Positions 39,511 to 52,600 of a stretch of 64,000 nucleotides of DNA are shown in pieces; the stretch's first letter is position 1; the number at the start of each line of letters is the position of its first letter. A model generated the notes under the pieces. It saw only the letters and a program-made list of their open reading frames with translations. It was not told where the DNA came from and did not search any database. The translations under genes and the position numbers were made by a program. The DNA is from Sindora glabra (Eukaryota > Streptophyta > Magnoliopsida > Fabales > Fabaceae): contig CM035226.1 of assembly GCA_020226215.1 (NCBI GenBank), positions 96,062,895 through 96,126,894 of the forward strand. The letters are read 5' to 3'.

Positions 39511-42500
39511 CCCTATTATGGAATGTGACATGAATATCCTTCTATTTTCATTTTTTTTTCTAAACTTTGGGATGCTCCTTAGCATTTTTTGGTGTCATTC
39601 TTCCTAAATTCACATCATTTAGTGATGTTATTACTAAATTCTCATTAGTGTATCTTCAAACATTGATAGGAAAAATGTCTAACATGGTATTTTTTAAAAA
39701 AATACATCAATTTTTATTTAATAGTTAATGTTACTTACCTCCTTTTTTCAAAAAAACAAATATAATTTTTGAATCCTAACATTTTTCTAAAACAATGATT
39801 TACACAAAAGCTACTAGATCATAAATACAGTTTACAACAAAACCAATATAAAAATAATATTGGGAGAAATATGAGAGCAACACAATCATTAATGTTGCAT
39901 ACTTACAAATATTTTAAATTTGATGATCATAGTGATCACATCAAACCATGAATATCTTTTATTCATAGCCATCTAATTAAAGGTAGAAGATAATAATGGT
40001 TTGATGGGATGTTTATGATCAGAACATTTAAAGTTTTTCTAGATGCATAACTAGAATGGGTGTGTTTGTCTGTGTAATGCTTACCATTTATTACAAGTGA
40101 GGTGGTTGGTGCAATATCTTTATTCATTGGTTATGTCAAAAAATTGATAACTTCATAATTTTTTTGATCCAGCTCTTCATCTTTCCATTCAATTTTTCAA
40201 AACCACATTGATTTTTTAATAAACACCTTATTGATTTGTTCTTTTTCTATATATAATGGATACAATTTTTTTCAAACAACATTATGCACCCTAACATTCT
40301 TCTAATAACAAATAATAATTACAAATATCTTTCTAACAATATTATTAATATTAATCAGTAAACATTTTACAAGAACATTACATTTAATCATTTGGTATAA
40401 TTTACAGATCATTAAACACAATACATTTCTCATAAAACAATGACTTATTGAAAAACGATGGAACATTATTGATATAGTTTATAGTAGAGTCACCCATTTC
40501 TCATGTTGAAGAGATTAAAATCTTTGTTGCAAATTCTCATTTGTTAAAAAGATCTTATATATTTTTGTCATGTTGACTTGCTTGATAAGATGATGTAGAC
40601 ATTAGCCTTTTATCCCTTGAAGTATTGGGTGGAATATTAAGATAACACACACAATCAATGTTGCAAAGTTAGAAATGTTTTGAATCTTGTGATTATGAGT
40701 TTCTTACTAGTTCATAGATATTTTATGACTACATCCCATCCTAGTAGAAAAAAATTATGGTTTAATGGGAACTTTATAATCATGAGCTTTGAAGCATTTG
40801 TAACTGTGTAGCAAGGATGGTGTGTTATTCTTAAATGCTACCCAAATAAAAAATGAAGTGAAATAGAAATTTACATTTAATAGGAGCCACAATAAACTTC
40901 AACTATTAAAGAAAAACCATTTTGTAATAATTTTATATTACATAGAAATATAGTTTGCATGCCTTTTGGATGACATGTATAGGAAACTAACATTCTAACT
41001 TATTGACATCAATCCTTTATAATAATTGACATGATAAGTTGCTCTTAATTTCAAAAATATCACTATGCTAACTTATTATATTGATTTTTTATTAGAACTG
41101 ATGCTAGAAGTTGCTTATAATTGCAAAAATATCACTACATTATATATACATTGGTCTCAACACTAACTAACATCAATGTCATTATTATAGATTACCCTTT
41201 TAACATTAGTTGTTTTAAAGTTTTAACATCGATTTCCACCCAAGTATATACAGGTATGATTGAAAATTTGGTACATTCAACATTAGTTCTCAAATTGATA
41301 TGGAATATAGGTAACAACATCAATGTATAATTGCTGTAACTATTATAAAAAATTGACATATTTTCTTTTTACATTTCATGTTAGTTTCTAATAAAAAAGC
41401 CAATGTGAAGTATTTACATAATAATGTTCTTTATAAAATAATTATAATATTTACAATAAAAATTGAATAAAATTAACATCCCACCAAGAATATATATTTT
41501 GAGTTAAAAACTTTAAAAAATCATAACTTTATGCTCGATTGTCCATTTGGGGCAAATTTAATGTTGATTTTATGTAATTTTTTTTAGATATGTCCATTTG
41601 CAAATCTTGATGGGATTTTATTTCTCATAGAATCATGAAAAAATAGTTATTTTCATGGATTTTTTTCACTTTCCTCCATCTCTCATTGTTGTAGCTAGTT
41701 TTGAACTTCCTCACAACATGTTGTCAAACAAATAATAGGCATTTAAAACTCAAACACACCTCAAAAGTTGTATAAAGGAAAATACAAATAAAAAAATCTC
41801 TTAAAAAACATAGGCAATAGGCATTTCTTATCATTATTCTATTAGGTTTGATCTTTACTGCAATATTTTATTAAACATATAATAAGCATCTAAAACATAT
41901 GAGAATTTAGTGGACTAGACTTTGGAATATGCTAGAAGTTTGCATTATCAATCAAATGGAACCTAAAATAATTTTAATATTTTAAAACTATATTTTATGA
42001 AAGATAGTTTCTGCTAAATCAATCAAATGGAACCTAAAATAATTTATGAGCTCGTCTAGGGTTAAATCATGGGACTCCAAATAATTAATCTTTTATATTC
42101 ATATTATATATGATTAAAATGATATGGCATCTATTAATCAGGGTCTTTAGGCACCAACTATGTTATTTAATTGTATCAGAAATATACCGTTATTTTACTT
42201 ATTTTCTAAAATTTATAAGGAATTGGAAATGAATAAAATATATATAATATTTAGTAAAAAGTATGCTTTAATGTAATTTGAATGCTTCTTAATCAGTGTT
42301 TGACATTAGGATCGGAAAAAAGAGTATTAAATTCTCAATAAAACTTATCCATAACTCATTAATTAGGGCTTACTGAAGGTTTGGATGGCCGAGCAAATTC
42401 TGTCTAAGTCTAATTTACAGTATCTTGTTTAAAGAAAGAAAAATGCATTGGGTTCAGTGATATAATTATGATCCACATACACTGTTTATTTTCTATCAAG

Positions 42501-44094
42501 GTTGATCATAAATTATGTCTATAAATCACTAAGAAACCCATAAACAATTAAAATTGTATACTTTAACAAGATTGTACTAGTATAGTTTATTTATTTCACA
42601 CATGTACATTTCCCAATTCACAACAATTATCGAGCATTTCTGCGCAAGATCTCAAACCCTATTCACACGAATCTGAATTCTAAAGGGTGCATCCATAATA
42701 TAGCTAGTGTTACTCTTTGAACAAATCCAACACAGGGCTGCCGGAATTTCAACGGCACCGGAATTGATTCTTCATTGATCTCCCGAGAAGTCTGACGTAT
42801 AGGGGTTGAAAACTTTTTATGACTTAAAGATTAATTGAATTTTTTTATTGATATTTGTGCATTGGGTTATGATTCTATAAACTGGATTGATCTAATCTAG
42901 CCTGATTTTAAAAATTTATTTCCATAAATACAAATATATATTAAAATCTAATCATTTTTAATTTTTTATATATCTAAATATTTCACATATTTAAATGTAC
43001 ATTTTTTTAATATATTTGATACTTCCACATAAGCAATGCTTGTTACATGATATTCTTATAATATTTCAATTTACACTTTCTCATAATAAATCACATGTAA
43101 TAAAAATGGATATAAAAAAGTGGTAATTCAAGTATAAAGCAATTATCATGTAACTATTATTACTCAATTTTATGTACACTAAAAATTCACGTTATGTGAA
43201 ATTACCATGTCACTCATGGGATTTAATTTTTTAAAATAATAGGGGTGATAAATTATAATTTAATACATACGTATAATGTCTTGAACTTGAACTAAATACT
43301 AATAAAAAAAACTCAATAATGACAAGTCTCGTTGAACAACTATGTAACCCAAACTGTACGTCATTGAAAAAGCCGGCAACTCATGTTGTTCTGATGAACA
43401 AAACAATAATAACCTTAGCAGAACGGGCAGAGTGGGGATCCAAAGAAACGCCCCATTTGAACTTTAAATTTAGAGGAAGTGACAGTCAAATAATTTCGCA
43501 AAGTCAATAAGAAGAAAGAACTTTTGTGGTTGGCAACAAAAGAGGAAAGTAAACCTAAGAAAGATTGCTTTGAAACGAGGAAGCAAAGCAATAAAGGCCT
43601 TGTTATAGGAACATCTGAGGAATGTCCTTCCCCCATGTGCAATTATTGAGCTTCTTTTTCCAGTTGATGCTCTATCCGACACGCTTTCTCTCTTCTTTTT
43701 CTCTCAAAATGTACCTTTTCCAATAGAGAACTCTGTTCTATTCTTAGAAAAGGTTGGGCATTGTGTATTATTATGCGGACACTTTGTCCATAATATTTTC
43801 AAAAGGTAGTTAATTGCAGCACTACTAGAGAATCGCCTTCTAATATAGGTTGTTTAATAGATTTTATGTCAATTATTACCGGATGCATGTATGGGTATTG
43901 TTGTATTTTGAAAATTATCATTGTTTAGGCAATTCCATATAATGTTAGTTTTTATATGCATAAAATTATCATTGTTTCTTCATGGGAAATACAACATGAC
44001 AACATTCAATAACATTAAATGTTAGTTTTTATAAATGATTGACATCTAATTTATATACCATTTCAGTTGATAAAAAGAAATGACATGATATGCC
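39511..44094. other. Long stretch without recognisable genes
   Basis: Mostly AT-rich. 41120-41430 contains repeated aacatcaatg / aacattagtt motifs of the CACTA subterminal kind. A GC-richer segment at 42735-42810 and the 63-codon frame at 43319-43510 were translated and not recognised. CACTACTAGAGAATCGCC at about 43819 looks like a CACTA left end without a partner. Confidence 0.35.
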
Positions 44095-44552
44095 TAATAG
44101 TTACTCAACAATTAACTACCTAAACCAATAATATAAATGTAAATCATAATCAAAAAGAATAATAGCGCAAATACAAATTATGTGCAAAAGGGCAAGTTAG
44201 GTTGTCAAAGTAACAATAACAACAACAACTTAATGAATGATTTCAATGTCACAACATGAAGAAAGAAAATCCCTTTGTGGAAGGTGTGAGTGATGTGGAA
44301 AAGATAATAAAATATAGCTATCAAAGAAAAAAGAAATGATTGAACCTCATAGTATTGTTGTTTAATATTTTTAAGTATTGATCGTAGTGGATGAAGGATG
44401 CTAAAATAGTGCAAGATACTTTGGCCATCACCATAGACCATCTATAAAGAATTACTTTTGATGATTTATAATAAGAATTGGAGACAAGTATAAAAAGAAA
44501 AAAAAATCAACCTTGGTTTTTGGATTAGGTGTTACATAGATTGTATTAGAGC
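44095..44552 (+). repeat. LTR element copy 2: truncated LTR and primer site
   Basis: Matches 22926-23508 of copy 1. The LTR ends GGTGTTACA at 44536 and the primer site TTGTATTAGAGC occupies 44541-44552. The LTR is missing about 1.4 kb at its left. The element is interrupted right after the primer site by the CACTA element at 44553 and continues at 63526. Confidence 0.75.
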
Positions 44553-44890
44553 CATTACAAAAAAAAATTCTATATAGACGATATTTATCATCTATATAAA
44601 CCCCAATGGTCATCTATATATGTATTATAAATGATATTGTCATGTGTATGTGGTCATCTGTATAGCCTCGTATATGTTGCCACCTACACAAATGACATGT
44701 GGTGTCATTTGTATAGGTCAAACCTATATAAATGACAATCCGGTCTACATAGAGTGTTGATGTGGGCAACCATTTTCCACTTATATAGACAATATTGTCA
44801 TCTGTATAGGTTAAGCTTATACAAACAACATTATTATCTATATAGGTCTAGCCTATATAGACAACAATATCATCTATGTAGGCTTAGTAT
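44553..44890. repeat. Left subterminal repeats of the outer CACTA
   Basis: A cluster of direct and inverted copies of a motif like atatagatgacaatgtcatc / gtcatctatataggt. Its counterpart is at 62990-63515. Such arrays are the binding sites of the tnpA-type protein in En/Spm elements. Confidence 0.8.
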
Positions 44891-45143
44891 ATTTTAAAAA
44901 TGTTTATATCCTTAATGATTTTTGTCATTAATTTTTAACATATTTATTTTTTATTTAAGTAATTTATTTATAAAAATATTTTATCATGACTATCGAGCAT
45001 TAGATGTAAATATCCTAACAACAATTGTAAGAAAAATAAAATAAATACTAAATCTAAAAAGTGTCTACAATAAAAAGTACTTCACATCTATACATAATAT
45101 CAAGAATGAAATAAAAAGTGATATATACAAATGTATACAACCA

Positions 45144-46969
45144 CTACATGAAATAATAATCATCGTCATCCTCGTTAACATCCTTATCTTCGCCATCACC
45201 TGAAGGTGCATGCAAAGGTTGAGATAGAGGTGGGTGTGGTTAGGGTTAGGGTGGAGGTGAGTGTTGTTATAGCTAGGAAGCCAAAAGGATGCCGCAAAGT
45301 GGAGGGCAACTGAGAATCAAATCTAGATGGTACTCTTGGCCTAAAAATATTCATCTAAAAAGGAGAAGGTATAACTAGTCGAAGTAAAGAGAATCCCATG
45401 AACTACAAAGTAGCATGCATTGCCTTAAGGATAATGTGACTCTACTACTACACCTGCTCATGGTAGAGAATCTATTATCCCATTGTGGCTAAAGCTTGCT
45501 AGCTCTCGATAATGTAACTCTACACCACTTTTGCAAATGTTGCATCTTAGTTCTACCTCAAAGGAAATGTTGTAGTGGATGAGTTGGTGCTGGTCGTGTC
45601 ATGTACTATCCTAAGAAACATGCAACCAACTACCTTTCTATGTCATCGATGAGTGTCATGCACCTCATTAATAGTAGTAAGCTCATTAACATTTAGCAAA
45701 CCTACCAGGGAGCTACTTAAAGAAGCATTGGACTAGGAAGATCAATGAGTGAACAAATCCAACATCTTGGCCTTGATTTTACAATAAAAATGATAAAGTT
45801 CAAGAATAAAATTTTTTCCATGATAATTAAAACTATCTAATCAAAAATTAGTTACTTACATAAGTAATTTAAGCATTGAGATGTACCCATTTTGCTATAT
45901 CATATGTATGACACTCCTAAAAATTCTCTCTCACTGGTTACAATTCACTTTTGTCCTTATTTCTTTATGTCAATTTTAAAATATTAACAATTAGTAACAT
46001 TTTTAACAATAGCACCTTTTGGGAATGTTTAGTTAAAATACTTTATCATATCAAGCCATCATAATGAATTTTGATCCATAGCAATCATTATACACCTTCT
46101 TTGACTTGTTCTCTAAATTTCTCCTAGACAACTCTTGCATATTCAAACAAAACATTTATAATCAAAAGAGAAGTAGTTAAAAGTTGGAAATGGAAAGAAT
46201 GCTAATTTTACTTCCACCTTACCCTATAATTGTCACTATCGAAGTATGTGCATAATTTGCCCTAATAATCTATTGAGATATTAGTGGAATAAGCTCACCT
46301 TCCACTATACAAATAAAAAACATCATCATGACCTCCATATTGCAAATATTGCAAGAAATGCTAATGGAGAGTAGACTTCAACATTTTGTATCAATTGACT
46401 GTTGTCTGCTAGATACTAATAATCACATATCCTTGCTCCTCAGGCTCAACATCCACAAAATTGAAATAGGACTACATTGAAAGATGTGTAAAAATGTTGC
46501 AATTATTTTATTTATTTATCTCAATATAAAAAATGCCAAATACACAAACTCTTTACATAACACGCTCTTTCTACTCCTTAGGTACTTACCTCCAATTTTA
46601 ATGGAAAGGCTCACAAATGTTACATAACTAACACTCTTATGTCATGTGCAAAATACTTAGAGTTTATACCAATTACTTGTCATATACCTACCTTATCAAA
46701 ATGGATAGGTAATAGTTTCTCATATTTTTTTTTGGATTTTTTGATAGAGGGTCAAGAACCTTGATTTGCTGCAATACTACTAGCTTGATGCAACTTTCAA
46801 ATACAACACATTATTAATAATATATATATTTACATGGAAAAAATACAAAATAAAATACTTAAGCCTAACCGATTTTACCTATCTAACACTAGGAGGGAAT
46901 ATAAGTAGGGTTGCATGGTAGGTCATGTCCACTATTTCCTCCACGATGGTATGATATAACATCTGTCAT
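45144..46969 (-). pseudogene. tnpA-like (Transposase_24) relic of the outer CACTA
   Basis: The start codon at 46969 opens MTDVISYHRGGNSG, and its exon ends near YIPS, matching MADVEVRYHGGDAGG...HIPS of the inner element. A later piece reads LLPIHFDK (near 46700), matching VPIQFD. The end reads DVNEDDDDYYFM-stop (45144), keeping the acidic tail. The rest is broken by stops and indels and cannot be joined. In En/Spm the product binds subterminal repeats and helps excision. The inner CACTA is inserted 38 bp upstream of this start codon. Confidence 0.65.
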
Positions 46970-47004
46970 GACTATTAGGCATCGTTATATATGATCGGAC
47001 ATAC

Positions 47005-47007
47005 ACA
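47005..47007. other. Target-site duplication ACA, left
   Basis: ACA directly before CACTACAG. The matching ACA is at 55517-55519. A 3-bp duplication is the hallmark of CACTA transposition. Confidence 0.9.
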
Positions 47008-47372
47008 CACTACAGCAAAAAAGACTTTTAGCGGTGACATTTGTCGTCGCTAAAAAGTTCTCGGTCGTCGCAAAAGAAAAAGTCGTCGTTAAAAATGTCG
47101 TCGGCGTAGGTCCGTGCCTGAAAAGGTCATTAGCGACGACAATTTGTCATCGCTAAAAGACAAACCTTTTGCGACGACTTTGTCAGTCGCAAAAAATAAT
47201 TTTAAAATTCAAAAAAATTTGAATTTTGATTTTTAGCGGCGATAATTGTCGTTGCTATAGACTAAAAGTCGTCGCTGAAAGTTCCACCTTTAGCGACAAC
47301 AATTGTCGTCGCTGAAGGCCGAACTTTCAGCGACAACGGCCTTCAGCGATGACAATTGTCGCCGCTAAAAGT
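47008..47372. repeat. Left subterminal array of the inner CACTA
   Basis: At least ten direct and inverted copies of a motif near TTTAGCGACGAC / GTCGTCGCTAAAAG, often as face-to-face pairs around a short centre such as aattgt. GC-rich and full of CG dinucleotides, unlike the AT-rich surroundings. Expected to be the tnpA protein binding region. Confidence 0.9.
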
Positions 47373-47702
47373 TTTTTGATTTTTTTTTAAAATTTTAAAA
47401 TCAAATTTAAGTAAGTTTCAAATGATATATTCTTTATTTTAATTAACTTGACTTGTTTAATAATTTTTTTAAATTTAATTTAATTTAATATAAATTATAC
47501 AATTATAATAAATCAGTAGTATTATTAATAATATCTAACAATTTGATCCAACATAAAAAATTAATACTCATAAAGCAATGGTAAAAATAATTTTTATATG
47601 AATAAACTAATATATATACATCATCTATGTAAATGTGCACATATAAAAAATATAAAGATACATAAACAAAATATATTATGGGGAAGTAGGGAGGTGCAAA
47701 TA

Positions 47703-49511
47703 TCATAGTGCACCATGATCGTCGTCGTCATCATCATCATCATCATCCTGACTACGAGGATGATAAAATGACGGTGGTGGCTGAGCGGTAGGTGGAGGCG
47801 CAAATCTACTCGGCCCAAGCAGTGTAGCAGCAGCAAATGGAGGCGGCGGTAAGATGATACCTTGCTGTCTGAGGATCGAGGTCATCTCAGTAAGATAAGT
47901 CCCAAACTACTGCTGCATCTGCTGTTGCTGCTGCTAAATCATCTCCTGCTAATGTGTAATCTGCTGCTGCTGCTGATCAAGCCGCTGCTGCTGCTCCTGA
48001 ATCAATCGTTGGCTCTGCTTAACCTGCTCCCGACTCTGGTGTAACTGCTCCTGCAACTCACCGACCTGAGATACGGACTGTGAGCTCGTGGCCATACTAG
48101 AAGTCCCCATAGAACGATAAGTCTGACCAGCAAGTACACGCCCTACAGCCTTCCTGTACCCTCAACGAGTGCCAAGCACCTCATCGACGATGGTAGCCTC
48201 ATCTAACTGTACAGGAGTCGTAGGCAAGCTAGTGGATGATACACTAGACTGTACATGTTGAGTCATGAGCTCAGTCATCCTCGCCTTAAATTATTAAAAA
48301 AAAGTAATAAGAAATCTATCTTAGAAGATATATTTGTAAAATTTTATTTAAAATATGAAATCCAAATAACTTACATGTTGCCCCTGAGGGATCGGATGCA
48401 CCCACTCCCCTGACCTGTATGTGTTTCAGTCCCTAAAGTTATCGGGCACCGACTGCAACTCACCAGTATCTCTGTTTCTCTGTTTAATTTTTGTAACAGA
48501 AAGAAAGGATGAAGGGTAGTAATGCTATTTAACAAATGGATATATTTAAAAAAGATACAAAAAATTTAAATTACCTTATCAAAGCGGTGTGCAGCAATAG
48601 ACTTTGACCCATGCCGGTCATTCACGACCTTCTATGCTCTATTATTTGTATTTCTTGCAGATAACTCCTGCAAATTAAGAGAAAAAAGTTAAATTTTTAT
48701 GTTCACAATTTACTAATTATGAAATACTGACATAATATCATAAAATATCATACTTACCCTGTACTCGTCACTGTCAAAGAAGTCCACACACCTCAGCCAT
48801 GTCTGCGGTGAGACAGATCGAGGCACATAACGTCGAGCTCGATCCAAGTCATACTCCTGGTATCGATCACCTCCATGCTCTAAGAAATGCTTATTCAACC
48901 TGTACTTCCAATCTCTGTACAGGTCGGCAGCAGTCCGCATCAAACCAGAGAGCGCTCTATCCCGATCACCCTCAGAGATGCCCTAGAACTCGAAATGGGA
49001 CTGCATTAAAAGACATTTAATAAATTTATGAGTAATATATTTAGAAATTTCAATCTCAAAGACATTAATTCAAAAGGAAATGGATACTTACGCAAACCTC
49101 CTGCACAACTCTATCTCGAATCTCCTGAGGTACAGTCCGCCGTGACTTATAATAGGGCGGCACGTGGGCGCGGATCATGCTGCCAATATCACGAGGGAGA
49201 TGACTGGCATTCTCACCAATCGCATGCCATGTACCAGTCGTATCAAACTGTATAGGCACCGGTCTGCCTCCACCCCTGCCTATCTTCTCGTGCAGTCTTA
49301 GGAACCTATTCGGTCCCCTCTTTTTAGCAGGTGCTACTTCATTTAATAAAGAAAAATATTAACAAAATAAACATAATATTTAATCAAGCTTAGGTATGCA
49401 CAATTAATAACAAATACCTGAGCCCTCACACTGAGATGGAATATGGGTGGGTCGCTCCGGTGGGTCGCCTCCAGCGTCACCTCCGTGGTATCGTACCTCG
49501 ACATCCGCCAT
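47703..49511 (-). pseudogene. tnpA-like (Transposase_24) gene of the inner CACTA
   Basis: Six exons join in frame with GT-AG introns: 49511-49418, 49333-49092, 49000-48758, 48667-48575, 48479-48375 and 48284-47703; 452 codons plus stop. Order of features: MADVEVRYHGG start; KKRGPNRFLRLHEKIGRGGG; VPIQFDTTGTWHAIGENASH; the WKYRLNKHFLEHGGDRY block typical of the plant Ptta/En-Spm Transposase_24 family; a conserved RNRDTGELQSVPDNFRD-like strip; VQLDEATIVDEVLGTR; a Gln-rich coiled-coil-like stretch; a Pro-rich stretch; and a run of ten Asp before HGAL-stop. Seven in-frame stops interrupt it: 48983-48985, 48632-48634, 48426-48428, 48162-48164, 47949-47951, 47934-47936 and 47907-47909. The protein would bind the subterminal arrays and assist transposition. 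Shared transcription with tnp2 is possible given the small gap. Confidence 0.8.
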
Positions 49512-49662
49512 AACCAAAATAATACACATTATATAAGTAATTAAAAAGAATTCAATGTCCGATTGAACGATAAAATGGTTCAACTTTTTACAATCACATT
49601 TATTATTTTAATAATCATGCTTACACACTTATGAGTTGTGGTTCGAATATGTTATTTTATCC

Positions 49663-52600
49663 CTAGTCAGAATCAGTGTCGATGAACCTAACAGACTCAT
49701 GGTCATCAGATTCTCCTTTATTATCAGATTGTGTGAGCTCCTCATCCATATAATCATCAATTGTTTCATCTTCAAGGCTCTCGTCATCATCGATGAAGGT
49801 GTCTTCTCCATGAGCACCAGGTCCAACATTTCTGTACGTTGGAATGATTGAAGGACTATTTCTTTCATTACCTAGATGTACTAGATCGAAATCTCCCAGA
49901 TCAACTGTGAGGTTGAAGCTGGACGAGTTACTATCCTGCAGAAATAACAGGTCTTGTGCATTATCTCCATCACTGGGTAGATCCCATATATCGCGATGCA
50001 CCATATTATGGACGACCCTCCAATTTGGTCCATTAAGGAGATCCTCAGTGTAAAACACTTGTTTTGCTTGAGTAGCAAGTATGTAAGGATCATCCTTGTA
50101 CCATTGTCCATTGATGGAGATACTTGTGATATTCTTGTCAGTATAAAGTTTCTTCTTTATAGGATCAGTGTCATACCACTTGCATTTAAATAAAGTCACA
50201 TTGTACTTATTTAAATAAGTCAACTCAATTATTTCTTCCAGTACACCATAAAACATGTTACCATCAATCCCCGGAATAGAAATGCCACTATTTTGCGTTT
50301 TATGCTTCTCATCTCGAGCTTTGGCTACAAAGCGTACTCCATTCACAATACATGCAGAGTATACCATGTTAGTGAAACTGGGACCGGATGCTAATGATAG
50401 TAACTCTTCGGTGGCCTCTGGGGAACCGTTCCTATGTAAATAGTACATCTACAAAAATAACAATTATTCCAAGAATTAAATTAAAATATCAACAAGAGAA
50501 ATGAACAATATTTAAGATATCTGTTCAATGGATTTGGGAAGAAAAAAAATCCTTACCTTCGAGTAAAACCGCGAGGGGAATTTGGTTCTCTGTAAGTTAT
50601 CAATATCTTCAGCACCACTTCATTTGAGTTCCAAACGGTGCTCACTGTAGAACATAACAATCTTAGTCTATCATAATCACAAAAGGGAGAACAACACAAC
50701 TGAAGTTTAAGATACTCACTGGAGATATTTTTCAATCTCAGTACAATTATTCAAGATGTACCATACTGTAATATCCCAATCCCTCCTATCGAAATGAGAA
50801 ATAGTCTTCTTCCCTATCGATCGACATTGGGACCAGAACACCGACAATGTCCTTCTTGTTTGACTAGGTGTTACATCTTGATTTCTATCAGAGCGGTTGA
50901 ATCTAGTTTCCACTCCTTCCAAATACATGGAGAAAAATGTTAATGCCTCATCAACAATATATCCTTCTGCAATTGAACCCTTCGGTCGAGCACGATTCCG
51001 AACATAATCCTTTAACTTTTTTATATACCTCTCATATGGGTACATCCACCGAAAATGAACGGGTCCTCCTTCCAATGCTTCGTCTAGCAGATGCATCACT
51101 AAGTGAACCATTATGTCAAAAAATGCTGGGGGGTATATCCTCTCAAGCTTGCACAAAATTATGATAATGTCTTGTTTGGCTTGCAGAATATCCTCCCTGT
51201 TGAGAGTTCTAGCACATATTTGACTAAAGAAATTGCATAACTCGATAAGTGGATACGATAATTCCTTTGGCAAAAAAGCCCGGACACCTGGTCCTAACAG
51301 TCTTTGCATAATAACATGACAATCATGTGATTTCAACCCCTTTAACTTCAGGTCACGATCTGTGACATTCTTACTAAGACTCCCAGCAAAGCCATCTGGA
51401 AATTTCACATTCTTTATATATTGGCAAAATCGTTTCCGCTCCTCTTGGTTAAGCGTATATCCAGCATGTGGCTTGAAAAGTTGACCCCTCTGCTCATACA
51501 GATGCAAGTTAGGCCTTATCTTCATGTCTGCCAAATCTCGTCTTGCATTGTCTGTATCCTTTATTTTGTGCTCAATCTCCAATAATGTACCCAAGATGCT
51601 ATCACATACATTTTTCTCAACATGCATGACATCAATATTATGCCTTAAGTTCAATGTTGGCCAATAAGGAAGATTAAAAAATATACTTCTCTTGCTCCAA
51701 TTAAGTTCGTCGGCACCTCTCTTTCGCTTTACACCACCAAATTCAGCATGTTTTCCCGGAAGTCTCTGTGGAACTTTGGCCAACTGTTCCATGATAATAT
51801 TATTAGTAAGAGGCCGAGGAGGGGGTCTCCTCTTTGACCTTTCGTTGAATTCCTTCCTATTTCTCCATGTGTGACTTCTTGGAAGCCAACGACGATGACC
51901 AATGTAAGCTATTTTTCCTCTAACTCGAATCGACGGAGTATCCGAATTACATGTAGGACATGCTTTGTATCCTTGCCTGCTCCACCCGGATAGACTACTT
52001 CGAGCAGGAAAATCATTAATAGTCCAGAGCAATGCTGCCCGCATATTGAACACCGTATTTGTATTTGCATCTCGAGTTTCAACTCCTCTCTCCCAAAGAT
52101 CCCTCAACTCTTCTACGACCGGCTGTAAGAACACATCGATATCTTTACCTGGCGATTGCGGCCCTAGGATTAATAGGGTCAACATGAAGAAAGATTGGTT
52201 CATGCATATCCATGGTGGCAAGTTGTAAGTAGTTATAACCACTGGCCACATGCTATAAGATAGGTTCCTATCACCAAAAGGATTAAATCCATCTGCACTT
52301 AAACCCAACCTGACATTTCGTGGGTCAGCTGAGAAATTAGGACACCTCTTATCGAACTCTTGCCAAGCTTTTCCATCCACGGGATGTCGCATTACCCCCT
52401 CTTCTTTTGATTTTCCAGTGTGATGCCATATCATGTTTTTTGCAGTATGTCTCGACCGATACAGACGCTGTAGTCGAGGAGTTAAAGGAAAATATTGAAC
52501 CACTTTTTGGGGCACCTTCTTTCCTTTTGTAGTTTTATTTACCCATCGACTCTCCCCACAAATTGGACAATTATCTTTAGAAGCATGATCTTTCCAAAAA

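Noticed and set aside
42735..42810. GC-richer segment that might be an exon
   Set aside because: No frame gives a recognisable protein and no splice sites or neighbours support it.
43319..43682. Overlapping frames on both strands in a GC-richer patch
   Set aside because: Translated and not recognised; the overlap on both strands suggests composition, not coding.
43819..43850. CACTACTAGAGAATCGCC, a possible CACTA left end
   Set aside because: No matching right end or subterminal repeats could be paired with it.
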